Shown: positions 16,741 to 25,857, numbered from the stretch's first letter. The stretch is DNA of 42,078 bases from Streptomyces rochei (GCA_002155895.1 MUMD01000441.1:1-42078); one strand, 5' to 3'. Numbers and translations: made by a program. The notes: generated by a model not told the origin, from the sequence alone.

Positions 16741-18134
16741 TGACGGCATCGCATCTGTGGACACTGAGGCAAGCGCGCGCCGCCCTCGGCAGAGGAGCGA
16801 TCGACGCCGTCGAGTACCTCGCGCGGCTGACAGAGCGCAAGACCCGGCTCGCCGGACTGTGCGCATTCGTGGGTGACGCCGCGGCACGGCCGCCCGCCAC
16901 GCCACCTGCGGCCGGACCACTGGGCGGCATGCCTCTGGCCGTCAAGGACAACATCGACGTGGCGGGCGTCCCCACGACGGCGTGCACCCCCGCCCTGCGC
17001 CACCACACACCGGGACGTGACTCCGTCGTCTGGGAGCGCTGCGCCGAGGCCGGTGCGGTGCTGATGGGAAAGACGACCCTGCATGAACTGGCGTACGGAG
17101 TGACCGGCGCGCACCCCGGCGAACTCACTGCGCGCAACCCGGTGGCCCCTGACAGGCTCGCGGGCGGGAGCAGTTCCGGCACCGCGGCGGCCGTCGCTGC
17201 CGGCGTCGTCCCGGCCGGACTGGGCACGGACACCGGGGGCTCCATCCGCATCCCTGCAGCCCTCTGCGGAGTCGTCGGGTTTCGCCCCAGCACGGGTCGC
17301 TACCCGCATCAGGGGGTTGTCCGCATCTCGCCCACTCGGGACACGGTTGGTGTCATGGCACGAAGCGTAGAGGACGTACAACTGCTGGACACGGTCCTCA
17401 GCGGTGCCCCTCCGCTCCCCGACCCGCCTCCTTCGGCGCCGCCGGTCCTCGCGCTGCCTCGGGCGGCAGCCTGGACGGAGCTCGACCCGGAGGTGACCCG
17501 CGTGATGCGGGCGGCGTGCGACTCCTTGCGGGACGCCGGGTGGTCCCTGCGGGAACTGCCGGAACCGGTGTACGACACGGGCGAGCTCATGGAAGCCGCC
17601 ACCGCGGTCCCGCTTGCGGAGACTCCGGCGGCATTGACTGCGTACCTGAGCCACCATGGTTCCCCGCTGACGGGTGAGGCGGTGATCGAGGAGATCGCCT
17701 CGCCGGACGTACGGGCCCTCCTGGCGCCAATCCTCACTGGTCATGTGGTCGGGCCCGACCGGTACCACGCGGCGCGGCGCGCGGCGCGGCGCACGGCCGC
17801 CTCCGCTCTGCGCGCACTCCGGCTCAGCGAGGCGTCGGCGTTCATGTCCCCCACCACGATCACGCCCGCACCTCCCCTGGGGACCGGTCGATGGGTGGAG
17901 TGCGGTGATCGCCGCGTCCCGACCTTCACCACGTACATCCGCAACACCGCCGCCGCCGCTGTCTGGGGGTGGCCCTCGCTGACACTGCCGGCCGGGTACA
18001 CCTCACACGGTCTCCCCGTCGGGCTGCTGCTCGACGCACCGCGCCACCATGACCGGCAACTGCTGGCCCTCGGCCGCCGGTGCGCGCGGCACCTGCCGCC
18101 CTTTCCCCGTCCTCCGGAACCGGAGATCACATGA
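16740..18134 (+). CDS. Amidase signature family hydrolase
   Basis: 464 residues. The Ser-cisSer-Lys triad is visible: Lys69 in PLAVKDNIDVAG, the cis-Ser in AGGSSSGTAAAVAAG (about Ser145), and the nucleophile Ser168 in GTDTGGSIRIPA. The C-terminal part (FTTYIRNTAAAAVWGWPSLTLPAG) matches the same family. Such enzymes hydrolyse or form amides; in this cluster it could remove a formyl or acyl group from an amine or act on a carboxamide, but the substrate is unknown. TGATG joins it to the preceding gene, and ATGA joins it to the next, indicating one transcript. The frame is open far upstream but the ribosomal start must be ATG 16740. Confidence 0.93.
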   Translation: MTASHLWTLRQARAALGRGAIDAVEYLARLTERKTRLAGLCAFVGDAAARPPATPPAAGPLGGMPLAVKDNIDVAGVPTTACTPALRHHTPGRDSVVWERCAEAGAVLMGKTTLHELAYGVTGAHPGELTARNPVAPDRLAGGSSSGTAAAVAAGVVPAGLGTDTGGSIRIPAALCGVVGFRPSTGRYPHQGVVRISPTRDTVGVMARSVEDVQLLDTVLSGAPPLPDPPPSAPPVLALPRAAAWTELDPEVTRVMRAACDSLRDAGWSLRELPEPVYDTGELMEAATAVPLAETPAALTAYLSHHGSPLTGEAVIEEIASPDVRALLAPILTGHVVGPDRYHAARRAARRTAASALRALRLSEASAFMSPTTITPAPPLGTGRWVECGDRRVPTFTTYIRNTAAAAVWGWPSLTLPAGYTSHGLPVGLLLDAPRHHDRQLLALGRRCARHLPPFPRPPEPEIT

Positions 18135-19021
18135 CGCACACCCCTCTGCACCACACCGTGCCCGCTTCGACATGGGGCGCCGAGCGGTTGGAGTTCGGCG
18201 CCTACGCCCGTCGCGTGGGGCTGCCCGGTCTCGCGTCCGCCACCGAGGCCGGACGGAGCTGTCCGACCTCACACGACCTGCGTGAACTGCACCGTGCTCA
18301 CTTGGCCGCGATTCCCTTCGACAACATCGACCTCGTGCTGGGCACGCCCGTGAGTCTGGAACCCGAGGCGATCGTCGACAAACTGTGCCTGCGTCCACGC
18401 GGAGGCTGCTGTCACGAGCACAATCTGCTGTTCGGCCTCGTGCTCGAGCGCCTGGGACTCCCCGTCGAGCGCCTCGCGGCCCGCGTCCTGCTCGGCGGCA
18501 CGGGCCCCCGCCCCCGCACCCACATGCTGCTCAAGACGCGGATCGGAAAGGAGGAGTGGCTCTGTGACGTCGGCTTCGGATCCGACGGCTTCCTCGAGCC
18601 CCTGCCGGCCAGGAACGAGGCGGAGGTGACACAGTACGGCCGTCGCTTCCGGGTCAAGGCTCACGATCACTTTGTCTGGAGCGTCGATGTCCTGACGCGA
18701 GGCGAGTGGGTGCGGCTCTACGAGTTCACTCACGAACCACGACCGCCGATGGACTTCACCGTCGCCCACCACTTCCTCAGCACGCATCCAAGGTCGATGC
18801 TGCGCAGGGCTCCGCTCCTGCAACGGCTCAGGCCCGGCTCCTGGCTCCACCTCCGCGGCGACCGTCTCCGCCGCGTCACGCCCTCGGGGCAGGTCACCGA
18901 GCGGGTGACCGAAGCGTCCCTCCCCGGTGTCCTCGACGAATTCGGCATCATACTGAGCCCCGCCGAGCTGACCGACCTGACCTCATGTTTCACCCCGCCC
19001 GCAGCGACGGAAATGCGATAA
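18131..19021 (+). CDS. Arylamine N-acetyltransferase family protein
   Basis: 296 residues. The NAT catalytic triad is readable: Cys94 in the RGGCCHEHN box (family RGGxCxExN), His131 in PRTHMLL and Asp146 in WLCDVGFG. HLAAIPFDNIDLVLG matches the N-terminal helix region. Members transfer acetyl groups from CoA to arylamines or hydrazines; some antibiotic-cluster homologs are amide synthases that cyclise chains (RifF type). Near a tryptophan-dioxygenase-like enzyme, an aromatic amine acceptor such as a kynurenine- or anthranilate-like intermediate is an attractive inference. ATGA overlap with the amidase gene fixes ATG 18131; it is followed 4 bp later by the aminotransferase. Confidence 0.93.
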   Translation: MTHTPLHHTVPASTWGAERLEFGAYARRVGLPGLASATEAGRSCPTSHDLRELHRAHLAAIPFDNIDLVLGTPVSLEPEAIVDKLCLRPRGGCCHEHNLLFGLVLERLGLPVERLAARVLLGGTGPRPRTHMLLKTRIGKEEWLCDVGFGSDGFLEPLPARNEAEVTQYGRRFRVKAHDHFVWSVDVLTRGEWVRLYEFTHEPRPPMDFTVAHHFLSTHPRSMLRRAPLLQRLRPGSWLHLRGDRLRRVTPSGQVTERVTEASLPGVLDEFGIILSPAELTDLTSCFTPPAATEMR

Positions 19022-19025
19022 CGGC

Positions 19026-20303
19026 GTGGAACCCACACGATCGGTCCTGGACAGCGGAGCTCTCCCCAACGACCACGAGGACGCCCGTCTCATCCGGCTC
19101 TACGAGGAGCAGGGTGGAGAGGTCCGGGACCTCATCTACCTGAGCCTGGGTGAGACGTGGACGGCCGTCGCCCCGGGGCTGGCGGCATCACTCGCCGACC
19201 CGCTGCCCGCCCACGTACACGGGTACACCCTGTCTCCCTACGGTCTACCGGCCCTGCGCGACGGCCTGCGCGCCTACATCACCCGCACCCATCAGCTACT
19301 CGGAGCCGGCGCCGCTCCGTACGACGTGGCCGTCAGCCAGAGCGGCACGCGGGCGGCCATGTCCGACTTCGGCCGTCTGCTGCTCAGCGACGGCGCGCCC
19401 TCCGACGGCGCACCGACGGCCCTCGCCCCCGCACCCGGCTGGGACTACAGCGGCGTGCTGACCCCGCTCGGCTACCGGATGCGCTTCTACACGCTCGCCC
19501 CGGCCCAAGGCTGGCAGCCCGACCCCGAGGAGGTCGCGTCCCTGCTGAAGCGTGCGGGACGCGGGTGCCTACTCGTCCTCAACCCGCAGCACAATCCGAC
19601 GGGCGCCAACTGGGCTGCCGACAGGGTCGAAAGCATCATCGGCGCGGCTGCTGCGCACCATGCGGCCGTTCTGCTGGACGACGCTTACTACGCTCTCCAC
19701 GCGCCCGGTGAACAGCCCACCAACGCTCTGCGGCTCCTGGTCGAGGAGATGCCGCGAACCAGCGCTCCCTGGCTCGCCACGAGAACGCTGGGCAAGCAGT
19801 TCCACTGTAACGGCTGGGGGCTGGGTGCCCTCACCTCCCGGCCGGCCATCTTGGCCGAGTTGGCCCGCTTCACGCAGGAGCGCTCCTACGGCTGTGCGCT
19901 GCCTCTGCAGGCAGCCATGGCGACCTGGCTACGGAAGGAGGAAGCGGACGCCTTCCTTGAGGGGCTGCGGCGCGAGTACGCCGCGGCTCGACGGCAAGTC
20001 GCCGACCGCCTCCGTCGCGACCTCGGGTTTCCGCCTGACGCCGTGCACGTCGGGACGTGCAGCGCCTATCTCCGGTTCCGGGTACCGACCCGCTTCGTGC
20101 GCGACGGCTCGGAAGCACACTACCGCCGACTGTGCGTGGCCGCCGGAGTGCTGCCGGGAGCGGGCAGCATGACCGTACCTGCGGACGCACCATCCGGCCG
20201 ACTCGGCCCACCCGCCGCCTACGTCCGCCTGTTCCTGGGGCAGCCCGGACACGTTCTGGACGAAGCGCTGGACCGGCTCGCCCGCGCGGGACTCGGTTGG
20301 TGA
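19026..20303 (+). CDS. Class I/II PLP-dependent aminotransferase
   Basis: 425 residues. Fold-type I features: HGYTLSPYGLPALRDGL (family YxxxxGxxxLR), SQSGTRAAMSDF, the NPQHNPTGANW loop (186-196), LLDDAYYAL with Asp218/Tyr221, and the PLP Lys257 in TRTLGKQFHCNGWGLG. The usual SKxxxxxGxRxG is altered to GKQFHCNGWGLG, so the Arg of the motif is missing. It may act as a transaminase on an aromatic or keto intermediate; function in the cluster is inferred. GTG 19026 starts 4 bp after the NAT stop codon with a weak ribosome site. It is the last gene of the unit, with a stem-loop 33 bp after its stop. Confidence 0.9.
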   Translation: MEPTRSVLDSGALPNDHEDARLIRLYEEQGGEVRDLIYLSLGETWTAVAPGLAASLADPLPAHVHGYTLSPYGLPALRDGLRAYITRTHQLLGAGAAPYDVAVSQSGTRAAMSDFGRLLLSDGAPSDGAPTALAPAPGWDYSGVLTPLGYRMRFYTLAPAQGWQPDPEEVASLLKRAGRGCLLVLNPQHNPTGANWAADRVESIIGAAAAHHAAVLLDDAYYALHAPGEQPTNALRLLVEEMPRTSAPWLATRTLGKQFHCNGWGLGALTSRPAILAELARFTQERSYGCALPLQAAMATWLRKEEADAFLEGLRREYAAARRQVADRLRRDLGFPPDAVHVGTCSAYLRFRVPTRFVRDGSEAHYRRLCVAAGVLPGAGSMTVPADAPSGRLGPPAAYVRLFLGQPGHVLDEALDRLARAGLGW

Positions 20304-20716
20304 GAGCAACGGTGCGGAGTCGGCGGGCGCGGCAAGGCGACGACGCGGCCGTCCGGTCGTCGGCTCACGCTGGTGACGACCTGGAGCGTCCGGAGTGGTG
20401 CTGGACGAGGCAGCGGTGCCGGTACGCGAACCGGTGGCCTGCGCCTGGGCCTTCCTCGGTCTGGATCTCCTGTAAGCGGCCGATGTGGACGCCTCGTGGC
20501 ATGCGTCGCCCGGTAGGACGCGGACGCGGTACCGGAAGCGGTGCGCGCGCACGTACTGGGCCGTGTCGCCGTCGTCATCGGCGCAAGCCGGATCGTCGAT
20601 CTGCCGCTCGGTGAACCACTGCCGCGCACCTGCGGAACGGCCGTCGGTGCGCGAGCCCCGGGAACCCGCACTGGACCTGACGGGCCAGTGACGGGGTCGG
20701 CGAACACGCGCGACGC
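20304..20716. other. Convergent intergenic region after the biosynthetic cluster
   Basis: About 410 bp with no gene I can support. A leftward frame around 20450-20650 (RQWFTERQIDDPACADDD and following) looks mildly protein-like and acidic, unlike most shadows, but has no recognised family and no good start; it could be gene debris. The stem-loop at 20336-20364 is listed separately. Confidence 0.5.
20336..20364 (+). terminator. Stem-loop after the biosynthetic cluster
   Basis: GGCGACGAC (20336-20344) and GTCGTCGGC (20356-20364) can pair at 8 of 9 positions around an 11-nt loop, 33 bp beyond the last aminotransferase stop. Likely terminator for the plus-strand unit. Confidence 0.45.
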
Positions 20717-21433
20717 CTACGTCTCCCGCAGTGGCTGGATGGCGCGGCCGCTGACCTGGTGCGGCAGGACTCGGACCCACAAGTCGCGTTTTCCCCCCGC
20801 CCAGGGGCCGGTCCCGCGCCTTCGTGCCAGGGCCTCCAGCGCCTCGCGATCGGCCGGGTGCTCCGCAGTGCCCGCCAGCAGAACGCTCCAGCCCAGTCCG
20901 GTCTGCTCGTCCACGTGGTCGGCCTCGAATGCGACCGCCTCTCCGACACGGACACCCGCGGCGCCGGCGGGATCCGTACGAAAGACGACGCTCCGCCCAT
21001 CCACGAGGAAGTTGACCGGCACCACAACCGGAGCCTCCCTTCCCGGGCCGACCGTGTAGGAGATGCGGCCGATGCCGTGCGTCCCCAGCCGCTGCCAGCA
21101 CTCCTGCTCGGACAGGCGTACCAGGACGGGATGCCGGGCCGGCTCTCCCCTGCCCGGCGGCGCGTCGGTCCGCCCGGTCGTCAGCTCCTCGTACGGCATC
21201 TCCAACACGACAGCGAGCCGCGCGAGCGCCTCGGGGTCGAAGTCGCCGGCCCGGCTCTCGACTTCCCGCAGATACGTCGTGGACATGCCCGCCCGCATGG
21301 CCAGCTCGTCGCGAGAGATACCCAACTGCCGGCGCCGCAGCGCCATCCGGTCGGACATACGGCCGGCCTCGTACGAGGACTGAGCCTCGTCACCTGACCG
21401 CTCTGGATCGGCGTGCACGACTGTCCACTCCAT
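20717..21433 (-). CDS. XRE-type HTH fused to pyridoxamine 5'-phosphate oxidase-like flavin-binding domain
   Basis: 238 residues. Residues 24-80 form a Cro/C1-type HTH (LRRRQLGISRDELAMRAGMSTTYLREVES, then LARLAVVLEMPYEELT). Residues 100-235 match the split-barrel PNPOx-like family: LSEQECWQRLGTHGIGRISY, VVVPVNFLVDGRSVVFRTD and GLGWSVLLAGTAEHP. Such proteins bind FMN, F420 or heme; this fusion could be a cofactor- or redox-sensing repressor (inference). ATG 21433 has GAGGAAAGG about 10 bp upstream. Homologs of the PNPOx-like part occur in mycobacterial and streptomycete hypoxia gene sets, which fits the island to its right. Confidence 0.85.
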   Translation of the reverse strand: MEWTVVHADPERSGDEAQSSYEAGRMSDRMALRRRQLGISRDELAMRAGMSTTYLREVESRAGDFDPEALARLAVVLEMPYEELTTGRTDAPPGRGEPARHPVLVRLSEQECWQRLGTHGIGRISYTVGPGREAPVVVPVNFLVDGRSVVFRTDPAGAAGVRVGEAVAFEADHVDEQTGLGWSVLLAGTAEHPADREALEALARRRGTGPWAGGKRDLWVRVLPHQVSGRAIQPLRET

Positions 21434-21878
21434 TCCTTCCGCCTTTCCTCCAGAGGAACAGACGCACCGTCCGTCCGCCAGCGCAGTGAACCGCGGCGAA
21501 GCCCACCGCACAGCGTCCGGCCGGATCCGTTCCGGGCTCGGGGCTCGGGGCTCGGGGCTCATTCGAGTCGGAGTTCCGTGAGCCTGGGCCGGACAGGCAC
21601 TGCAACGCGTTCTCCTGGAGACCACTGGTGGATCTGTGCACGTCATTGACCTCGCATCCGCCGGAGGACCGGCAGCTCCGCCTCCATGGGCTGAGGGATG
21701 TTCTCCCCACCTGAACGGCCGGCACGGGGGCGACGCATCGGGCCGGCGGCGCCCGGATGCAGCAAGAAGGGCTATGAGGTACCTCTCAGAGGAGAGCGCA
21801 CCATGTCGACACGGAGTGGAGGCTGCCTCGTGAGCTCATCAACCGACAGCGCGGGCCTTGTCTCACGAAGGGGTCGCT
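21434..21878. other. Divergent promoter region at the left edge of the stress island
   Basis: 445 bp between two genes pointing away from each other. No gene is supported. It carries a 7-bp tandem repeat (listed separately) and should contain promoters for both genes; no confident promoter hexamers or operator were identified. Confidence 0.5.
21534..21560 (+). repeat. Tandem heptamer repeat (GGGCTCG, 3.9 copies)
   Basis: GGGCTCG is repeated exactly at 21534, 21541 and 21548, with a last partial copy to 21560. It lies about 100 bp upstream of the leftward HTH/PNPOx gene. It could vary in copy number by slippage; a regulatory role is speculative. Confidence 0.8.
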
Positions 21879-23405
21879 GTGCCTGAGCCCGGGCGCCGCG
21901 AGGATCCGGCCGAGGCACGGCGCGCGGACGTCTGTGAAACGCACACCGCGGTGGTCCTCTTCCTGGACGATCGCGTGTACAAGCGCAAGAAGCCGGTGAA
22001 TCTGGGCTTCTTGGACTACACCACCCGGTCGTCGCGTCGCGCCGTGTGCGAGCGCGAGATTGACCTCAACCGACGCTTCGCTCCGGACGTGTACCTGGGC
22101 TTGGGTGAGCTCCGTACCCCGGGTGAGCAAGAGGCCGAGCCGCTCGTGGTGATGCGTCGTATGCCCGATGATCGTCGTCTTTCGCACCTCGTACGGACGG
22201 GAGCACCCGTCGATGACGCCCTACGGGCCGTCGCCAGGCGACTGGCCGCATGGCACGCCGCCGCACCCCGTGGCCCCGGCATCGCGGAACAGGGCACACG
22301 GGACGCCCTGGCGTCGCGTTGGGAGGCCAGCTTCGCGCAAGTCGATGCCATGGCTGCCGAGGGTCCGACGCCGGGCGCGACGGCGGAGGTCGAACGGCTG
22401 GTCCGCCGCTATCTCGCGGGACGCGAGCCCCTGTTCGACCTCCGCATCGAACAGGGGCGGGTACTCGACGGCCACGGTGACCTCCTCGCCGACGACATCT
22501 TCTGCCTCGACGACGGGCCTCGGATCCTTGACTGCCTGGAGTTCGACGACCTTCTCCGATACGTCGACGGTCTCGACGACGCCGCGTTCCTGGCCATGGA
22601 CCTCGAACTGCTCGGTGCTCCCGAGTCCGCGGCATTCTTCCTCACCCAGTACAGCGAATACTCCGGTGACCCCGCTCCGCCCTCCTTGTGGCACCACTAC
22701 GTCGCCTACCGTGCCTTCGTCCGAGCCAAAGTGTCCATGATCCAGGCACGGCAGGGTGCGCCCGGCGCGCAGGCGGCGGCGCGACGGCTCGTCATGATGG
22801 CGCTGCGCCATCTGAGGGCCTCGGCCGTCGGCCTGACGCTCGTCGCGGGACTGCCCGGCAGCGGAAAGTCCACGCTGTCCGGCGCGCTGGCCGACCGTCT
22901 CGGGGCGGTACTGCTCAGCAGTGACCGCCTGCGCAAGGAGATGGCGGGGCTCTCCGCGCAGCAGTCCGCCGCGGCCCACTACGGCGAGGGCCTGTACACC
23001 CCCGAGTGGACGGCCAGAACCTACGCCGAACTGCTGGACCGGGCAGCAGCTCTCATGGCCCGGGGCGAATCCGTGGTCCTGGACGCCACGTGGATCGACG
23101 CGGCCCAGCGCGAGGCGGCACGGCGTACCGCCGAGATCGCCGGCGCCGACCTCGTGGCCCTGCACTGCCACGTGCCCGGCGACGTGGCGGCGGCCCGCCT
23201 GAGCACCCGTGCTCCCGGTGCGTCCGATGCCGATCTCGCCGTGGCCGATGCCATGGCGGCAGAGGAACAGCCATGGTCCGAGGCGGTCAGCGTCGACACC
23301 AGCGGTTCTTTGGGGGCTGCGGTCGCCCGGGCTATGGCAGCCGTCCGGCCCTGGGGCTCGAACCAGGCCAAAGTGTTCCGGCGTCCCTACATGGAGCCGG
23401 GCTGA
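21879..23405 (+). CDS. Aminoglycoside-phosphotransferase-like / P-loop kinase fusion (Rv2004c-like)
   Basis: 508 residues in two domains. The N-terminal half is kinase-like: VVLFLDDRVYKRKKPV (nucleotide-site strands and Lys), the catalytic-loop HGDLLADDIFCLDDG (about 199-213) and DCLEFDD. The C-terminal half (from about 318) is a P-loop NTPase with Walker A GLPGSGKST (324-332), SSDRLRKEM, and GESVVLDATWID. The same two-domain layout occurs in Mycobacterium tuberculosis Rv2004c, a DosR-regulon member of unknown function. GTG 21879 is favoured by AAGGGG five bases upstream; TTG 21858 is an in-frame alternative. The substrate is unknown; a small-molecule kinase is likely. It begins the plus-strand run of the dormancy-like island. 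Confidence 0.88.
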   Translation: MPEPGRREDPAEARRADVCETHTAVVLFLDDRVYKRKKPVNLGFLDYTTRSSRRAVCEREIDLNRRFAPDVYLGLGELRTPGEQEAEPLVVMRRMPDDRRLSHLVRTGAPVDDALRAVARRLAAWHAAAPRGPGIAEQGTRDALASRWEASFAQVDAMAAEGPTPGATAEVERLVRRYLAGREPLFDLRIEQGRVLDGHGDLLADDIFCLDDGPRILDCLEFDDLLRYVDGLDDAAFLAMDLELLGAPESAAFFLTQYSEYSGDPAPPSLWHHYVAYRAFVRAKVSMIQARQGAPGAQAAARRLVMMALRHLRASAVGLTLVAGLPGSGKSTLSGALADRLGAVLLSSDRLRKEMAGLSAQQSAAAHYGEGLYTPEWTARTYAELLDRAAALMARGESVVLDATWIDAAQREAARRTAEIAGADLVALHCHVPGDVAAARLSTRAPGASDADLAVADAMAAEEQPWSEAVSVDTSGSLGAAVARAMAAVRPWGSNQAKVFRRPYMEPG

Positions 23406-23526
23406 CGTACGACGACGCCCGACCGTCCCTGTGTAAGGGGCCGATGGTCACTGGTCCAGAGGGGCACGCCGCGTTTCCATGAAGGGAGCGGACCAACGTT
23501 GCCGCGCCGCACGGACCGAGGTGCCC

Positions 23527-25857
23527 ATGAACTGCTTCCTCCTCGTCGCGCGACTGCGCCGCTCGTCGGCGGCGCTCGCATCCCCCCGGCTCGAGCACGG
23601 TCTCCTCGCCGTCACGGCTGCGGCTCTGGTGGGTGGAAGCGTCGCCCACTTCTGCGACGCCGCCGGCTTGGCGGACCTCTTGTGGGGCCTGGGTACCGTG
23701 TCCGCCGTCGTCCCCGCGGTGGGCTGGGTACTGGTCGCGCTCCGGCGCGGACACGCGGGCGTGGACCTGATCGCCGTGCTCGCGCTCGGTGGCACCCTGG
23801 CCGTCGGTGAGTACCTGGCCGGGGCCTTGATCGCGCTCATGCTGGCCACGGGCCGCACCCTGGAGGAAACCGCTCAACGGCGCGCCTCTCACGACCTGCA
23901 CGCTCTGCTCACCCACGCGCCTCGCTCGGCACGCCGTCGCACCGACGACGGCGTGGTCCGAGTACCGCTGGGAGAAGTCGCTGCCGGAGACGCACTGGTC
24001 GTCGGCCCGGGCGAGGTCGTCCCGGTCGACGGCCGCGTCGAAAGTGCCGAAGCGGTCCTCGACGAGTCGGTGCTCACCGGTGAACCGCTCCAGGTCACGC
24101 GACACCGGGATGAGGCGGCACGCAGCGGCGCGGTCAACGCCGGCGGCGCGTTCGACCTGCGCGCCACCGCCACCGAACAGGACAGCACCTACGCCGGCAT
24201 CGTGCGGCTCGCGCAGCAGGCCGGCGCGGAATCGGCGCCGGTGGTGCGGCTGGCGGACCGGTACGCCGCCTGGTTCCTTCCGCTGGCGCTCGCCACGGCG
24301 GCACTGGCGTGGCTGGTCAGTGGCTCCGCGGTGCGCGCGGTCGCCGTTCTGGTGGTCGCCACGCCCTGCCCCCTGTTGCTGGCCGCCCCGGTCGCCGTCG
24401 TCTCCGGTCTTTCCCGTGCCTCCCGCCGCGGGGTGGTCGTCCGGGACGGTGGAGCACTGGAGAACCTGGGCCGAGCTCGCACCCTCTTGCTGGACAAGAC
24501 GGGAACCCTGACCGTGGGCCGTCCTTCCGTCCTGGACGTGGTGGCCGCCCCAGGTCACATGCCGACGGAGGTCTTGCGTACGGCCGCCTCGCTGGACCAG
24601 TTCTCGCCTCATGTGCTGGCGCAGGCCATCGTCGACACCGCGCGGACTCGAAGGCTGGAGCTGTCGGAGCCGACCGAGGTGACAGAGGAGCCGGGCCGTG
24701 GCGCCCGGGGCCTCGTCAAGGGCCACCGGGTCTTCATCGGTCGCGTCGACGCCGCCCAGACCCGGCCGACCTGGGCGAAGGCGGTCGACAACCGCGCCCT
24801 TCTCGACGGGGCGACCGTGGCATGGCTCGCTGTCGACGAGCACCTGGCCGGCGCCGTCCTGCTGCGGGACCCCTTGCGCCTCGACGCTCCGCACGCCGTG
24901 CGTCGGCTCCGGTCCGCCGGCATCGAACGCCTGGTGATGCTCACGGGCGACCGGGCGGCCACGGCTCAAGAGGTGGCGGCCGTTCTGGGACTCGACGGAG
25001 TCCGCGCCGAACTCGGTCCCGCCGACAAGGTGGCCGCCGTGCGCGACGAACGCCGGCACGCCGTCACGGTGATGGTCGGAGACGGGGTCAACGACGCACC
25101 CGCCCTGGCTGCTGCGGACATCGGCGTCGCCATGGGTGCTCGGGGCTCCACTGCTTCCTCCGAGGCCGCCGACATCGTGCTCACCACCGACCGCGTCGAC
25201 CGCCTGGCCGATGCCGTTGTCATAGCGCAGCGATCACGCCGTATCGCTGTGCAGAGCGCCCTCGGAGGCATGCTGCTGTCGCTGGCCGCGATGGCCGCGG
25301 CCGCGCTCGGCCTGGTTCAGCCCGCCGTCGGCGCCCTGTTGCAAGAGGGCATCGACGTCGCGGTCATCCTCAACGCCCTGCGGGCCCTGCGCGCCGGCCG
25401 CGCCGAGCATGTGGTCCTCGCACCCGCCACCGAAGCCCTCATCCACCGGTTCGCCGCCGAGCACGACGACCTGCAGGAAGTCCTCCAAGCGGTGCGCGCC
25501 GCCGCGGACCGCCTTGCCGGTGTTCCCGAGCCGTCGGCTCTCGCGAGCGTCGAGGAGGCGCACCGGCTGCTCACCGAGCGACTGCTGCCGCACGAGTACG
25601 CCGAGGAGCATCAGCTCTATCCGGCTCTGGCACCGGCTCTCGGTGGCCCGGAGTCCACCGAGACGATGAGCCGGGCGCACACCGAGATCGGCCGTCTGTC
25701 CCGCCGCATCGCCACCCACCTGCAGCTCGCCCAGGCGAACGGCGGCATGACCCCCGAACAGCTGGACGACCTCCGCTCCTGCCTGTACGGCCTCAACACC
25801 GTGCTGCGCCTGCACTTCGCCCAGGAGGAGGAGAGCTACTTCTCCTTGGCCCCGTGA
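23527..25857 (+). CDS. P-type metal-transport ATPase with C-terminal hemerythrin domain
   Basis: 776 residues. Residues 25-625 are a P-type ATPase: actuator TGEP (184-187), transmembrane ion motif TPCPL (279-283), phosphorylation site DKTGT with Asp323, SPHVLA in the HP-loop place, MLTGD (471-475) and hinge GDGVND (518-523), ending with QEGIDVAVILNALRAL. No N-terminal heavy-metal-associated domain is present. Residues 636-776 form a hemerythrin-type helical bundle with candidate iron ligands His646, His689, Glu693/694, His695, His718, His763 and Glu767. The CPC motif suggests P1B-type transport of a soft metal; hemerythrin could sense O2, NO or iron (inference). ATG 23527 has GAGGTG upstream; ATG 23479 lacks a ribosome site. 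CtpF-type ATPases are in the mycobacterial DosR regulon. Confidence 0.92.
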   Translation: MNCFLLVARLRRSSAALASPRLEHGLLAVTAAALVGGSVAHFCDAAGLADLLWGLGTVSAVVPAVGWVLVALRRGHAGVDLIAVLALGGTLAVGEYLAGALIALMLATGRTLEETAQRRASHDLHALLTHAPRSARRRTDDGVVRVPLGEVAAGDALVVGPGEVVPVDGRVESAEAVLDESVLTGEPLQVTRHRDEAARSGAVNAGGAFDLRATATEQDSTYAGIVRLAQQAGAESAPVVRLADRYAAWFLPLALATAALAWLVSGSAVRAVAVLVVATPCPLLLAAPVAVVSGLSRASRRGVVVRDGGALENLGRARTLLLDKTGTLTVGRPSVLDVVAAPGHMPTEVLRTAASLDQFSPHVLAQAIVDTARTRRLELSEPTEVTEEPGRGARGLVKGHRVFIGRVDAAQTRPTWAKAVDNRALLDGATVAWLAVDEHLAGAVLLRDPLRLDAPHAVRRLRSAGIERLVMLTGDRAATAQEVAAVLGLDGVRAELGPADKVAAVRDERRHAVTVMVGDGVNDAPALAAADIGVAMGARGSTASSEAADIVLTTDRVDRLADAVVIAQRSRRIAVQSALGGMLLSLAAMAAAALGLVQPAVGALLQEGIDVAVILNALRALRAGRAEHVVLAPATEALIHRFAAEHDDLQEVLQAVRAAADRLAGVPEPSALASVEEAHRLLTERLLPHEYAEEHQLYPALAPALGGPESTETMSRAHTEIGRLSRRIATHLQLAQANGGMTPEQLDDLRSCLYGLNTVLRLHFAQEEESYFSLAP

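Noticed and set aside
21534..21560. Short tandem repeats as a possible CRISPR array or origin iterons
   Set aside because: Units are only 7 bp without spacers, and there are no cas or replication genes nearby.
23430..23470. A DosR-type operator before the P-type ATPase (GGGGCCGATGGTC...)
   Set aside because: Only half of the region is palindromic by eye and I could not find matching sites before the other island genes.
23332..25059. Leftward open frame of 575 codons opposite the P-type ATPase
   Set aside because: No family features; the plus strand encodes the full ATPase.
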